This document shows, in pieces, positions 12,055-24,800 of a DNA stretch of 64,000 nt. The notes beneath the pieces were generated by a model, which made no database searches, was not told the origin of the DNA, and saw only the letters and a program-made list of their open reading frames with translations. How positions within the stretch are numbered: the first letter of the stretch is position 1; each line of letters begins with the position of its first letter. The DNA is from Drosophila miranda. Lineage: Eukaryota; Arthropoda; Insecta; Diptera; Drosophilidae. The position numbers were made by a program, and so were the translations under genes. The stretch covers positions 21,310,001 to 21,374,000 of the forward strand of contig NC_046676.1 of assembly GCF_003369915.1 (NCBI RefSeq), in the 5' to 3' direction.

Positions 12055-15000
12055 TTTGTGGCTGATTCAGACACAGACACAGGCACACACGGTCACGCTC
12101 ACGCTCCCTTCGTTATGGCCCCGACAACTGGGACTGTTTGTCGCACTCCGGACGATGGCAACGGGTAATCCACACGCACATGGAACAGGGCACGTTCCTG
12201 GGGAGTAAGAGGGGTGGGCATTGTTGGTTGAATGGCTTTTTTTAGTAACTAAACTAACTCTCAAATCGTCCTCCCTCTAGGCAAATGAAGTCACTCGAAA
12301 TGTGCGGAACATGTGTGGGACATCAGCGACGTCACTTTTGAGCAGGTGTTTCCTTTGGCATAGCATCCCCATACCCATACCCATCCCCATTCCCATTCCC
12401 ATCCCATCACAGATGTCTCTAATTTAAACAATATTTTTATATTATTACTAAATAGATTTGTGCGTATACTTTTTGGAGGCGCAGAGCATGCACACCGTTC
12501 GTCCGGTGTGTGCAAGAACGTGAACGTAATTATGCTCTCTTCGAGAATTTATTCATAAATATTTATTTATTTATTTTACATGTTGTTGCTGCGACAACGC
12601 AACCAGAAATTCCCATTCGAAAACCGTTTTTATTTTAGTTTTTGCTTCGACTCGGACAGAAATTAGGTAAATTAGAGGAGGAGACGTTCAAAGCACTCAC
12701 AAAATATATGACAAAATATGCACGATTATTTGAATTCTTTTTTCAAAATTGTTGCGCTTCCCTGCAAATATATTTTGCGAGAATTAGGTGCGCCGACATG
12801 AGTGGGCGGCGGGCGGCGGGCGGTGGGCGAATTGCTCGTTAAGAGTGGGCGCGGGGGGACTGCGGAGTGCGTGCATAAGTGCCGTATACTTGGCTGTGGT
12901 CTGACATCTAAATATATTATTTTTACTCTATTCCGTCTTTGTTTGAAACAATAAATGGGGCGGCTGCCTAGCCAGCAAAAGTGTCATCTTCAATTCTCGG
13001 GAAAACCCAAAGGGGATCGGATCTCATTATAATCGATGCTGATGGGGGCAGCGCCGACAGGTAAGCATACTCATAAGGAGTACATTCCTACATCTACATC
13101 TCGGGAAGATCTCTTTCTCTTCTCCAACTTCTCCACTTCCGCGATCTATTCTTGGATTCGTGCAGCAGCCGCTGCTGATGCACTTGCCTCCGCACTGCGG
13201 AGAGTTGGAGTGGAGGGAGTTGTTGCATTTGCGTCACGATTCGGCTGCGGCAGATGAAGTGCGTCATTTTGGGGAAAGAGAAACGATTCTGCTACAAACT
13301 CTTGTGCTAGTTTTTTTGTGGCTGCCCTAGCCACAGGGTTTTCGAAAGTTGGCCAGATATTTGTAGACTATAGACAAAGATGTCAATTTTTGATGAGAAG
13401 CAGTTGCAGTTCAAGCGTTTGAATGAAACTTGGCACAAGGATAGTCTTCGGACGTTCTGATACTCGTAATATATCCAAATCGGATTCTTATTCATGGGTA
13501 ATTACTCGTATTGCATTATATAACTTCAGATTCTTTTAGATTTCAATAAGCGTATAATGATGGCATTCTCGGTATTCCCGATAAGAGTATATAATAATAT
13601 AAGATAATGTTCACGGTTTTTTCGTTATATTTATATTTTTTGCACGGCACAGTATTTTAGTTTACGCATTTGATGCTTCGCTGCGTTGCCTTTTGTTTTA
13701 AAACAAATTTGTCTTGAACATGCCGTTATTTTTAGCCGATATGTACAGTTATCAAGCTGTGTCTTCTGCCTATATACATGGTCCATAGATATAAACATAT
13801 TTGTATGTACATATCATATATGTGAATTCCTGGCTGACAATATGGTTGAAACGTCGTTTATTCAAATCATCTCATTGTCATGTCATTTTTGGGCGCGCAT
13901 ATTGACATATTTGACAGGGGGAAATTCTATATATTTTTCTTTTTTTTTAAACACACACTTGCTCCTGGTTGTCGGTGGCGCACACACATCCAAAGAGACA
14001 GAGAAATGAATTTGTCGGCCGACTATTTATTTGTTTTGTGATTCCGTTCTTATTTGTTGTCGGCCATTGTATTTTTGGTATGTGCCATACCACGCCACGC
14101 CATGCCACACCATACCACGCCGTCTATCGTAAGACGTCGAATTCTTTGCTTCACCTCGGGTAAAAAGAAGCCCGAATTTGAATTTTTAGTATATCCAATT
14201 AATACCTCGCATAAAAAATGCCACTGCCCGGCCTCCCACACTGCCTCCCGGACCTCGGTCACAACTGATCCCGGCTGTCATTCCCCTTGATTTATCGTTA
14301 TATAAGAGCGATTCGCGCTAGAGATATGTACATATGTCTGCAGTGTTTACTCGTACCATTAAGGCTGCAACGCTGCAACAATGATCTCTGATCCAAGTCA
14401 ATTGTTTGGGGATGACTTTTATGGGATCCGGCCGCGTTTGTGTTGATTTGATTTTACGAGGAACGCACCCGCTGCTCTTCGCTTCTCCTGCCCAGGCGCA
14501 AACGCCTTAATGTCTAAAATAAAATTTTGCTAATTCCTCAACTAAAAACCGAGACGAAGCATGCGATAACAACAGAAATAAATAAATATACTACACAAAA
14601 ACCGAACAAATTCCGTCGAAAAACTCGGAACAATCAAAGAGCGCGAACGGCGAACGGTGGACGTGGTTGAGGACCAAGCGATCGCGGCGATTCCGTCGTT
14701 GACTCCCGTCTGCTGCTGGCCAAAGCAGAGCACAGACTGACTGGCTGCTGGGAGGAGGGACTACTACCGCTGCTGCCACTGCCTCTGGCAGTGCTAGTGC
14801 TAGTGCCTGCGCCTGTGCCAGTGGTTGGTATCGTCGTCGTAGCCGCAGTTGCCAGCCAGCGCGAGTGTGGGGTTGCTGTTGCTCCATTGTTTCTTGGCCC
14901 TGCAGAGCAACATAAACATAAACTCATTGCGTTGGCAGCGCGTGTTCCACATATACAGATGTACGCATAGGAATGGGAATGAGAATAGGGGCGTCGCACA

Positions 15001-15486
15001 CAGCCCATCCCATGCTGCCACCTGCAGAAGTCGCCAAAAGAAGCGCTCGACGACGTCATCGTTTCTTAATTGCCCCATAAACCGAACTCAACTCAACTCA
15101 GTGTAGCAATGTGTGCATAAATTTAGAAATTGATGAATTTAGGCATCTCTTTTTTAATGGTGCACAGAGCATGGTACATGGGCAGCTATTTTTATATCCG
15201 CTCTGGCTGTAAAAACGCTCGCGGATGCTTGCTCGAATGTCCGTTCGCGATTCCCCCGGTTGCCGCTCGCGCCCTGCGATGCCATTAAACGGTGACAACG
15301 AGTTTATGAATGTTGTTAGATCTTTTGGCATACCATTAGCGCATCGTTCAGCGCAAGGGGGAGCGGCTGTCAGGCGGATGACGTCGTGCGAAAGACAGCT
15401 AACCACTTGTTGGCCAGCCAGTGGTCGTGGCTCGCTTCGCGATGTTCTGTGTGTGTATCTCTCTGTGTTTGCGTGCTGGTATTCGG
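12055..15486. other. Intergenic, 3.4 kb, low complexity, no supported gene
   Basis: The first ~250 bp must hold the 5' UTR/promoter of the stargazin-like gene. Beyond that are simple-sequence tracts (CCCATA/CCCATT near 12366-12410, GGCGGGC near 12805, CCACGCCATG-type near 14088-14130). The 14550-15070 stretch is GC-richer and gives a 141-codon minus-strand frame rich in Ser, Thr, Gly and Ala without recognisable domains. It looks more like an untranslated exon or regulatory block than a protein. Confidence 0.5.
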
Positions 15487-16873
15487 TTATTGGCTTCTGT
15501 CCGTGATGCGCAACGCGCCCATATCCAGATTGAGTTCGCTGAGGAGGTCATTGGGGGCCGAGCCCTGCATGGTTAGGCCGGCGACAATCTGCTGAGCCTC
15601 TGGGCAGTTTATGCAGGCATTGCGTATGGCCAGAATGCTCCATTCGCGCATTACTAAACGAAAAGAATGAAACGTTAAGATGTGGTGGCGGAAAGAATCG
15701 ACGATTGTCTTACAAGGATTACGGGCATCCATCACCGTGCACTCGAGCAGAGTTGGCAGCAGCTGTGTGTCAATGCAGTAGCCCTTGTTCTGCTTGTTCT
15801 CGTACAACAAATTGGCCGAGCAGCGTACCAGGAGCGTTTTCAGCTCGTAGGAAACCTTCTTTTCGTACTCCGCATCCACGCCGGAGGTGAGGGCCACCTC
15901 TTCCAGCTTGGTCATTGGCTTGTCAAAACCGCCACCGTCTGCCTCCTTGCCTGCCGCTACCACGCAGCGCAACAAGCTGCTAACATTTATGAACAGTGAC
16001 TGATCTTCCACATACGTGTTGGCATATTCTTCGGAGCCGCTGACACTGGCAATGATGCGCAGGAGCGTGTGGACTTCCCTGGGATGCAGTTCGTGGCGCA
16101 GCTTGATCGTTTCCCGCAAAATGCAGTCAGACTTCAGTCGAAACTCCTTGGCAAAGTGCTGCAGCAGGATTGGAGCCAGTTTCCCGTTCGGACTGTTCTC
16201 GCGCAGATAGTGCGTCACATAATCCAGGAAGGCTATGCGCTCCTCGGTGCTCAGTCGCTGATAACAGCCCACACCGACCCGCCCATTCGACACAATGAAG
16301 TTTTCCAGAAAGAAGTGCAAATACTCAAAGTTTAAGGTGCAATGTGCATCGTTGATGGCCTGCCACAAGCGGACGCAGGTCTGGAGAGCCAGGTCGTTAC
16401 TGATCAGGCCGCAGCCGTTAAGATAAATGTTGTACATAACCATGAGCAACACGTTGTTCGAGCTTCCCAAGGGAGCGGCGCAGACCTGATCGGCTATCTT
16501 TTTGCCATGCTGTGTCCAGACGAGTGTTTGAGCAGGACCGTTGTTCACCACAGTATTGGCCAACACCTGCAGCGTGAGTGTGTGGATTGTACTTAGCTCG
16601 GTGCGCATTTGGGGATTAAAAGCCATCGCTTCTATTAAGCTGGAAAACGCTGCATTTTTTGCCACAGTCTCTTGAGCGGTGCTGCTTTTGGTGAGCAGAA
16701 GGCGCAGGCCCTTGAGCAAGCCTGTGACCTCCTCGGCATTTTCGGGCAGGCTTAAGCCCACAATCCGTTGAACTATATCGTTGGTTTCGCTGTGCTGCAA
16801 GGAAATTTTTTACTTGTTACATTGTTTTAGAAATTGTTTACATTTTCCACCTCACCTCGTTGGAATGCTCCAT
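15487..16873 (-). CDS. Atxn10: Ataxin-10 homologue
   Basis: Three exons: 16873-16856 (only 18 nt, MEHSNE), 16794-15714 and 15653-15487; 421 codons. Family identification rests on the C-terminal ataxin-10 block: NPLMREWSILAIRN, then the PEAQQIVAGL stretch and the terminal LNLDMGALRI. The body is helical, ARM/HEAT-like, Leu-rich and without membrane segments. Ataxin-10 is a cytosolic scaffold linked to neuronal survival, O-GlcNAc transferase and cilia in vertebrates. The fly length is a little below the ~475 residues of the human protein. The start is the ATG in a separate mini-exon: the apparent upstream extension of exon 2 is really a splice acceptor (TTTCCTTGCAG). Divergently arranged with Snx16, sharing a promoter region of about 190 bp. 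Confidence 0.9.
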
Positions 16874-17063
16874 TTCGATAGACAGAGTCATATCGATATA
16901 TCGATATTGCTTGGAAACACTGGTACCACTAATGTACGGTCACACCGTTTCAGCATTACAAACACAAAAGGAACGATTTTTTGCAATAAAAAAAAAATAA
17001 ACAATAAATAAAAGTCATGTAGCAACAAAAGCTGCAGAGGCCAGATATACAATACCCAAAGCA
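16874..17063. promoter_or_regulatory. Divergent promoter with two tandem DREs and Motif-1-like site
   Basis: Two back-to-back TATCGATA octamers occupy 16891-16906. This is the DRE consensus bound by DREF and overlaps BEAF-32-type sites. A GGTCACACC Motif-1-like element lies at 16938-16946. No TATA box. This is the usual housekeeping core-promoter set of flies and fits both flanking genes. Confidence 0.75.
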
Positions 17064-18420
17064 ATGTCCCTGCGTGCTCTCAGAAAACGAGAATCGGGAA
17101 ACTGTGGCAGCAACAACTACACCACCACCAACAACAACAATAACAGCTCGGTGAGAACGCTCTTTAAGAAGGCCAGCACAGCAACAACGTCACCGAAGCA
17201 GCGCTCATTAGCGCTAAAATCGTCAACTTCTAACAGCAATTTAGACGTTCAAAAACTAATCCATCAGCGTAAGCTGCTGGGCCGCGCCACCCAGTCTTGC
17301 CCCGATCTAAGGACCTGCGTCAAGTATTCTGCCAATAACAGCCTGTTGCGCAGCAAGTCGGAGAGTGATGTGGGTACAGTAGCCTTGGCTGGCAACTCTG
17401 GTGTTCCTCTGACGGCGACCAACGCAAAGTCGGAAGTGTGTCTGCAGAGAATCAGCTCGCACAGCTACGAGCCACAGCAGCGGTCTGCAAACAGGACTAC
17501 GATGATGGGTGGTGCGCGTTCGCATCGGGACCTCACCCAGTCCTCCTATGGCAGCAGTGTGGGGGGCCATGCGAGCGATCTGGAGCCTGTCAGGCCCCCG
17601 CGACGCATGAGCGAGTGTAGCCTGGGATACAGTCAGACCAGTGGCGGCGGCTACCCACGACGCAACGGCTCCATGTTTGCGAGCCAAATGACTCTGTCGT
17701 CGGGCTCGGCGGCACCTGTTGATCCCAATGCAGTGCTGCGCGTGCCAATAATTGGCTACGAGGTGATGGAGGAGCGTGCCCGTTTTACGGTCTACAAACT
17801 ACGCGTAGAGAACCCGGAATCGAATGACTGCTGGCTGGTAATGCGACGCTACACGGACTTTGTCCGGCTAAACGGCAAGCTAAAGCAGGCCTACCCCAAG
17901 ATATCGTTGATGCTGCCACGCAAGAAGCTCTTCGGGGACAATTTCAATGCCGTCTTCCTGGACAACCGAGTGCAGGGGCTCCAAATATTTGTCAACTCCG
18001 TAATGGCCAAAGAGGAGTTGCGCAGGTGCAAGCTGGTGCGAGAGTTCTTCTGCCTGGACGAGCCGCCCTCGTATTCGGAATCTATGGAGGAGTGTCGGGT
18101 AAGTCGATGGTCCTACTGTTCCATATCCAGCATATCGCATTCTGCCCTCTACAACAGGCAATATTCGAGGCGCAGGAGGAGACCATCACTCACCTGAAGA
18201 TGCAGATACAGAATAAAAACGATCTCATACTCAGTTTGCAGCAAAAACTCCGTGAGGAGATGAGCGAAAAGGAGCAGCTCAGGGAGGCATTAAAGTGAGT
18301 TTGAACAGAGTTGGGAACTACTTAAATTAGCTAAAATTCCTCTACATTTCCATTTGCAGAAACGTCAACTTGAACTGCTCGCACTGCTCCTCGGCCAACG
18401 ACAGTCTGGGCTTGAAATAG
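17064..18420 (+). CDS. Snx16: Sorting nexin 16 (PX domain, coiled coil)
   Basis: Endosomal PI3P-binding protein. Exons 17064-18098, 18158-18294 and 18360-18420; 410 codons. Residues 1-220 are Ser/Asn-rich and disordered. The PX domain spans about 222-333 and contains the lipid-binding RRYTDF motif (Arg-Arg-Tyr start) and the proline-containing LMLPRKKLFGDN loop. Residues 346-392 (EAQEETITHLKMQIQNKND...) form the coiled coil expected for SNX16 homo-oligomers. In flies Snx16 acts in endosomal trafficking of BMP receptors at the neuromuscular junction (known, not visible here). Reading past the exon 1 donor gives a spurious extension; the spliced frame restores the coiled coil. Convergent with Dlish, with 262 bp between the two stop codons. 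Confidence 0.93.
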
Positions 18421-18682
18421 GCCAGCAAAAGCTATGGGGGGAGGCCAGTTCAACGTGCGCGTGGGTTCAATATTATGCTGAGCATAACCCTGCCCACCCG
18501 CACCGCTCGTGGAACACATCCATATCCAAAACCAAGTGCATATCGAGGCGCTATAAGGCTCATATCTAGTTTTAGGTGATGTCTACGGGCAATTTATAAT
18601 TACAGATGTAATATCTTATATTTACGCTCACATCAAAAAATATATCTAAGGCACAATTTACTCAACAAACTGGTTTCACTGC

Positions 18683-19930
18683 TCAAAGACTTGTCATGGC
18701 GGGCGGGCGGGCGTAGGCCTTTGGAATGAACCCGTATTTTCGCGTCTTGGGCGCATAGGCCCAGAGCCAACCATCCACCGTCTGATTGTTCAGATCGGCA
18801 TATATCCAATCGCCACGACGTACGGATAGATAAAGATCGTCGGGAGCCTGCGCCTTATAGTCGTAGAGCATGACCAGCTCTGTGCCATGATAGCGCAGGT
18901 CGTCCTGGCCCAGACCCAGCTGCTGTGGTTGCTGCTGCTGCTGCAGCGGCTGCGGCTGCTGGCCCTGCTGCAAAATGGATTCCATGGCATTCAGGGTGGA
19001 ATGATGCTGTATATTGTTCTCGTTGAGCGGAGTTTTCTGCTGCTGCAGGACACGCACACTGTCGGCGGGATAGATGAAGCCGGCAGGCACGAATCCCTCT
19101 TGGCCATCGCTGCGCATGATCCAAAACCAGTCGGGATCCTCGCGGTTCAAGACGGTCACAAATTCCCCCCGCTCCACCGACAAATCGTTCTCATCGCGGG
19201 CTATGAAGGTGTACAGGACAATGCATCGTCCGGATGGCTCCTTTATAAACGGCGTGCATTCTGGCTCGACGTGCAAACTATTCTCAATGTTGTTGGATGA
19301 ACCATTGGCGTTGGCTACAGGAATCGGGTCATCGCAGAGAGCATCCAGTTTGTTTTCTGCGCCCAGGAGCGGCATATTCTCATCGATTGGCTGCTCCGGG
19401 CAGTGTTCCCGCGGTAGTTTCTTCTTCACGGCCAATTCGGCCAGCTGGGTGTTGCATGGGGCGCAATAGGAGAATGGTATGAAGCCCTCCTGCCGCGAAT
19501 CCTGACCGATCACATAGACCCAATCGTTTTCCCTGTACAGTATGTTCACCAACTGGCCCCGCTTCACTTCCAGTTCGTCGTCTACGCAGGGCGTAAAGTC
19601 GTGCAGCACAACCATTTTGGAGTCTGGACTGCAGTGGAAGGGGTTTGGATGAGAATGAGAACACAGAGATCTCTGGGATCTGAGCCATACCTGAGACCGT
19701 GTTCCTTTTCAATGCCCACCCGTACCAGAGTCTCAATGCTGGAGGAGCCAGTTATACGTCCCATGCCGAGGCCTCCCACTGCAGGCAGGTCCCTCTCAAT
19801 GCTCGCACTTGTGGCTGTATAACAAGAAACAAGTTTGTGGTTTAAGTCTTTCATTTTTGTATTTTCGTTGTTTGTTTGGCTTACCTTTCTTCTTATCGCG
19901 CCGCATGCGCACGGGGCAGAGAAAGGCCAT
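18683..19930 (-). CDS. Dlish: Dlish/Vamana: three-SH3 adaptor of the Fat-Dachs pathway
   Basis: Exons 19930-19885, 19814-19691 and 19628-18683; 371 codons. The N-terminus MAFLCPVRMRRDKKK carries a cysteine near position 5, plausible for palmitoylation. Three SH3 domains follow: about 62-118 (ALHDF-like VVLHDFTP... DWVYVIG), 190-246 (CIVLYTFIARDENDLSVERG... DPDWFWI) and 307-365 (LVMLYDYKAQAPDDLYLSVRRG... GWLWAY). A Gln-rich linker lies between the second and third. The C-terminus is TRKYGFIPKAYARPP. The known role is linking Fat, Dachs and Approximated at the apical membrane to Hippo signalling and growth. Sequence and order match the fly protein closely. Its 5' flank runs straight into a dispersed repeat from 19965. 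Confidence 0.93.
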
Positions 19931-19964
19931 GCTTTGATGGACGAGTACTGCTGTTTTGTGCTTA

Positions 19965-20440
19965 ATTGGCTTATTAAATACTTGATTTTGATTGTTTTTG
20001 CCTCAATTTTGGTGCCTCAACAACAATAACAATAACGATAAGAAATCGAACTTAGCCCACGTAACCCCCCTCTATTTAAATAGTTCAACTACTTGAGGTA
20101 TATGGCGGAAAATATTATCGATTGTAAATTCTTCTGTAGATCCATAAAAAAACCACGACATCTTTCACCTGAACTGCGCTAAAATTAGTCAATTTTCATT
20201 ATTTTCGGTTTAAATACCCCCTTGGCTTATAATAGGTTAATCGTTCTCCGTCAAGGATTGGAAACCATATTGCTTAATTTTCATGTTCCGTCATATATTA
20301 TGAGCTAGCTAGACCATTTAGCCCTGCCCATATAGTTTTATCCGATTAATAAATTAATTTTCTACTAGACTGTTTTGTTTTTAGTCCTTGCTTTTATTGT
20401 TTTTTGGCTAAAACAAGGTTTAAAAAAAAGCCAATGCATT
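19965..20440 (+). repeat. Dispersed repeat next to the Dlish start
   Basis: Second copy of the repeat at 9236-9650, sharing the CCTCAACAACAATA, CCCCCCTCTATTTAAA and CACCTGAACTGCGCTAAAA blocks. It continues into a segment (GCCCTGCCCATATAGTTTTA..., TTTTTAGTCCTTGCTTTTATTG) that also occurs in the ATATACC-type copy at 61600-61710. It starts only about 35 bp upstream of the Dlish ATG. Confidence 0.7.
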
Positions 20441-20879
20441 AAAGGTGCGTCATTCTACATTTGACATTTGCTACATGTTAACTACATTTTAGTTTCATAG
20501 AATGCAGGGATGTTGGTGCGATGAAATCGACAGATTTGCGCGCCAAAGTGGAATTGTTTAAAAGTAGTCAGTGAAAATATCGAATGCAGTCCAGTGGAAA
20601 AAAAAAACCTGCGTATGGACGTATGCCGTAAATCCTACGTCAAGATATACAAAGAGGAATATGTGTTCCTTCAATTGATGGTATAAAACCAATACGTTGT
20701 GAGCCCGATAATTTAGAATTTTCGACTCGATCGTTTGACATATCGGCGCCAATCATGATGATGGGCCATGATTTTGCCGCCAAGCTTGAAATCGTTTTTG
20801 TATCAATTGCTCGCTCATCCGTGTTAATATTTTAAAAGTGGCATTCAAAGTGCACCTTGACTTGACACAGTTGGGTGCA

Positions 20880-21752
20880 ATGGTGCATTGCCACTGGACG
20901 AGTCGTCTTCAGGTGAAATATGTATATAGGTCTGAGGGTGTGTGGGTGTGTGTTCGTGTTCCATCAGCTCTAACGTCTCCGACTCTTTGATCTCAATTTT
21001 CAAGGTTTTTCTACCCATGCCCATCGACCGAATCGCATACGTCACTCGCATCCTTGTTATCCTTGACAGCAGTGAAAATTTAAACTGTCAAAAGTGCGGG
21101 CAATGGACTATTTTGGTGCCAAGGATAACGCTTTCGCATGCAATTTTCGATTAAACAGAGAGGGAGAGAGCGAGCGAAAGTGTGCAAACTGACCTACACT
21201 CTGGGACAGCTCCCACCACCCGCCACCCCATGCCACGGTTTATTTCCAGTCTGACGAAATTGCGTGTTAAATTCGCTCGAATTATCCACTATCCCACCCC
21301 AGCACTTTGACACTCCTCAACGACTGAGGCAGCAGGTGCCACACCCCCCAAATCGCTACACATATCCAACATACATATGTACATATGTATATCTGTATAT
21401 ATATACATATAGCAGACACTGTTGTTGACTTTTGCCTACTACGCAGTTGATTTCACAGCATCATCGCGGAGAAGATACCCTCAGACCCGTACCGGTGCCT
21501 CACCACTTACTCCCATGCCCTATCCCAAGTCGTAATGGAGAGAGCCTGTCCGTCGAATCGATGGAATGGGGCCTGCGCACAGTCCACCCTGCGGATGTCA
21601 TTCACGAAAACATGCGATGCAGATGTGGGCTGGAGATGATCCATCAGGATGGATGCTCTGGGACGTGCTATGTCTACGCCACGCTACGTAATTGTTGCTT
21701 CGACATCTGTTGTCCGAAAAAGAAGAGCACCGACAGGGTCCAAAGTTATTAG
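20880..21752 (+). CDS. Probable small cysteine-rich protein, two exons
   Basis: Proposed model: exon 1 20880-20912 (11 codons from ATG, donor CAG|GTGAAA) joined to exon 2 21459-21752 (acceptor TTTCACAG), 108 codons, followed by AATAAA at 21863-21868. The second half is clearly coding-like in codon choice and holds a Cys cluster (RCRCGLEMIHQDGCSGTC, then NCCFDICCPKKK). No signal peptide or long membrane segment is evident and I do not recognise the family. Exon 1 is the weak part; a downstream ATG (MEWGLRTV) could also start the frame. The gene lies alone between Dlish and the upstream region of the FAM13 homologue. Confidence 0.45.
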
Positions 21753-21862
21753 TGCAGAAGGGGAGCAATGGAAACAGGAGCAGAAGCTACCTACATACGA
21801 GTATGTGGGTCATCTATTTTTAGGTACACGCGTACTTTTCACAGATTCCTAAAATAACGTAA

Positions 21863-21868
21863 AATAAA
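21863..21868 (+). terminator. Poly(A) signal for the Cys-rich gene
   Basis: AATAAA about 110 bp after the stop at 21752. Confidence 0.4.
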
Positions 21869-21869
21869 T

Positions 21870-24800
21870 GTACATAGGACCAAGGGACTCTATCCGTCCA
21901 GGGATCTGCTTGCCCGGATCATCTGTTGGTGGCCTTGAACACTAGGTTGCAATTTCCCCCAAAGAATGGATAGAAAAGTTTCATAACATTTGTGTATATA
22001 CTTTGACAATTTCAAGAATTCTCTAGAACTATTGCCCGTTTCCGTTTTGGGATTGCCGGCAATTTTTCTTTTCCATTTCTATTTCGTAATCTGATTTTCT
22101 ATCACATCATTTCCTTTTCTTTTCGATGGCTTCGCCCCAATATGTACATTGTGTAATGCATTTTGGCGAAACGCGGTGGAAATTTTATGGCTGAAAGAAA
22201 ATGCACAGAGCACAAACGAAAACCGTAACAAATGTGGGGGAAAAATGGTTGAGAAAACTGCAGCAGGGGATAGGGGTAGGTAGTTTCTCAGATGATGATG
22301 GAAAGAAGTAAACAATAATTGTGTGCAAAGAGCAACGCAGATATAGACTTTTCAATGTATAAATGCACATCTGTACATATATTTTGATTTGGCTAAAAAT
22401 GTAGGGAATTTGGCAAGTGTCCAATTTTTCAGTTTCAACTGATTTATGTGGAATGGGGATTATCGGTTGGATGTACTCGAAGAGGGTATGTACTCGAATA
22501 GTATAATAAGCGCATGAATAAGCGAAAGTTTCGCGAGCAGAAGGGAAACCAGCCTCAAACCATAGAGAAAAATCCTTAAAATCCATTTCAACGCTGCTCT
22601 CTCAAACACCCTTGCTCACATGCAACATGCAACATTGCCAAAGGACACCTACACACCACCACGCAACCCGTAAAAAAGAGCAAACGCACAGGAAGGAGAA
22701 GGGATAAGAGGATGAGAAATAAGTGTGTGTTCAAGGACATGCATATATTATGAGGGGGTTTGACGAGAGCAGAGCAGAGGCATATAATTTGTCCAAAGCC
22801 CGGGTACGAGCATCCCATGAACATAGACGTGGACGTGGAGGTGGGCGTAATCATTAGCGCCACGTATTTGAGTTAATTAATTAAGGCCCTGTGGAAACGA
22901 TGGAGGGTGTTTTTATGGAGACTATGACGCCTAAAAGTGCAGCCCGTCCTTGTCCAGCGCCAGCCCAGCCCAGCACCAGAGTTCAGAGAGCGAGACACAC
23001 CGAGGCGACACGAGGGGGTCATGGGGTCCTGCCTCGGCTGCATTCCATTCAGTAACAATCTGCCCACCTCTCTCTCTCTCTTGGTTTCTCTCTCGCCTTG
23101 ATGGCTCCACTACAGCCGTACGATGCCTCGAGCACGTGCCCCACTCGGCGGCAGTGCTCCACTCAGTTGAGGTTGGTTTCTCGTACGGCGTGGTCGCATT
23201 CTGTTCTATCCGCATCGCGTCAGAGTATATTTTCCCCGTCAGTGGCAGATTCTCTGTTGGTGTGTCAGTGTCCGTGTGTGGCAGAATTCCCAGAAAAAAG
23301 CAACCAAAATAAGGTAAATACCGAGTGTGCCCCAGTGTGTGGCGTGGCGCTGCACTTGCATCTGCAAGAACAATTTGGAGGTGAACTCAGTAGATCTGGC
23401 GATACTTGGTCAGATGTACATACATATGTAAGAAGACTGGGTCAACGCTTACATAAAATGGGAATCAGGCACAGGCAGGTGTTGCAGGACCCAGGACCTC
23501 TAGGGACCCTCTCTTAGCGCCACTTCCGGTCTGGGCGGAATTAAATTACAAAAACTCACACAGGAACAGGAACAGACATGTTTTTCCCATTCTATTGTTT
23601 ATAATTTGTACGCCTTCCGTTTTCTTTAATGTGATTTTTTATTTATTTTGTTTCTTTTTCCAAACATAAAAAAAGCTTTTCAGCTATTTTCGCTTTTTGT
23701 CTGCGACGTCAAAGACATTTGTATGTACATATATAATATGTATATAGATATATCTACGAATAGCTATATAAAATATAGCCATTAAAGCATTTGAAAGAGT
23801 TTCGCTTGTTTATTTTGTTTTCACTTAGGATTGACGAGAACTGGCACGCAAAATATCCATCTGTGGGAGCTAAGGTTAAGTGCCAGACATCATCATCATC
23901 GTTATCCTCATCGGACATCAATCAATTGGGAATTTTGTACGACATTATATAGAACTTTTGTGCAAAATATAGCTTAAGCCATATCTTCGGATTGGTTTAA
24001 TTGGGGTTATTTCCTTCAAGGTACACTTTTTCGTTGACATTTTCCTTTTCTTATGGGGCTATCAGGTTAATTTGTTGTTTCCTATCCTGTTCGGTGTTGT
24101 TTTTCCCCAATAGTATATTGCTTTTATTGCCAGAACACTCCGGATACAGATTTATGCAAGTCCACAATCTGTGAGTAAGCAAATACAAACAAGACGATAC
24201 CCTTTCCAGAGGGTATTATCGACATTGGAAGTAAGCATACACAGGTGTCTGTCTAAAAGCTTTTATAGGATCCCTATATCACACAGAAGTGGGAACAACT
24301 TTGTTCTTTCTTTGAATGTTACATTTACTTTTCACTGTTTTTAGATAGCTCAACCAAATTTGTTTACAATCTGCATTAGGGTATCCAATGCCTCGAATAC
24401 TGAGGCTGCTCTTCCCCCCATCGTATTTTCCCATTTGCATATACTCAAATTTTATTTATGGCTGCTGGCCGAGTCCGGGTGCCACATCAATTTGGATGCA
24501 AATCTGGGCACTATTTGTGTGTACATTGCTGTGTGTTTGTTTGGCCATTACGGTATCTGACCATCCATCCCCCAACCCCCTTTCACACTTTACAAAGTGC
24601 AACGTTGCTTGCGAACACAAGAATACGTAGGATTTCTGGAAAGTTCGCTGGGGTTCACTTAGTGAGGGTGGGGATGGATAGCAGATTCAGGCTTCAATTG
24701 ATGGCGCACTGCCAGAGGGTGGTTCTGCTCCCCCTTTTGGCGGGGCTGGGTGTCAACTGTAAATTGCCCGCAATTGGACTTAATTCTTGAGCTTGCGGTT

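Noticed and set aside
14634-15059. 141-codon minus-strand Ser/Thr/Gly frame
   Set aside because: Low-complexity with no recognisable motif; equally well explained as GC-rich untranslated sequence.
16794-16800. Start of the ataxin-10 homologue at 16800
   Set aside because: There is no ATG there; the sequence is a TTTCCTTGCAG splice acceptor and the true start is the mini-exon ATG at 16873.
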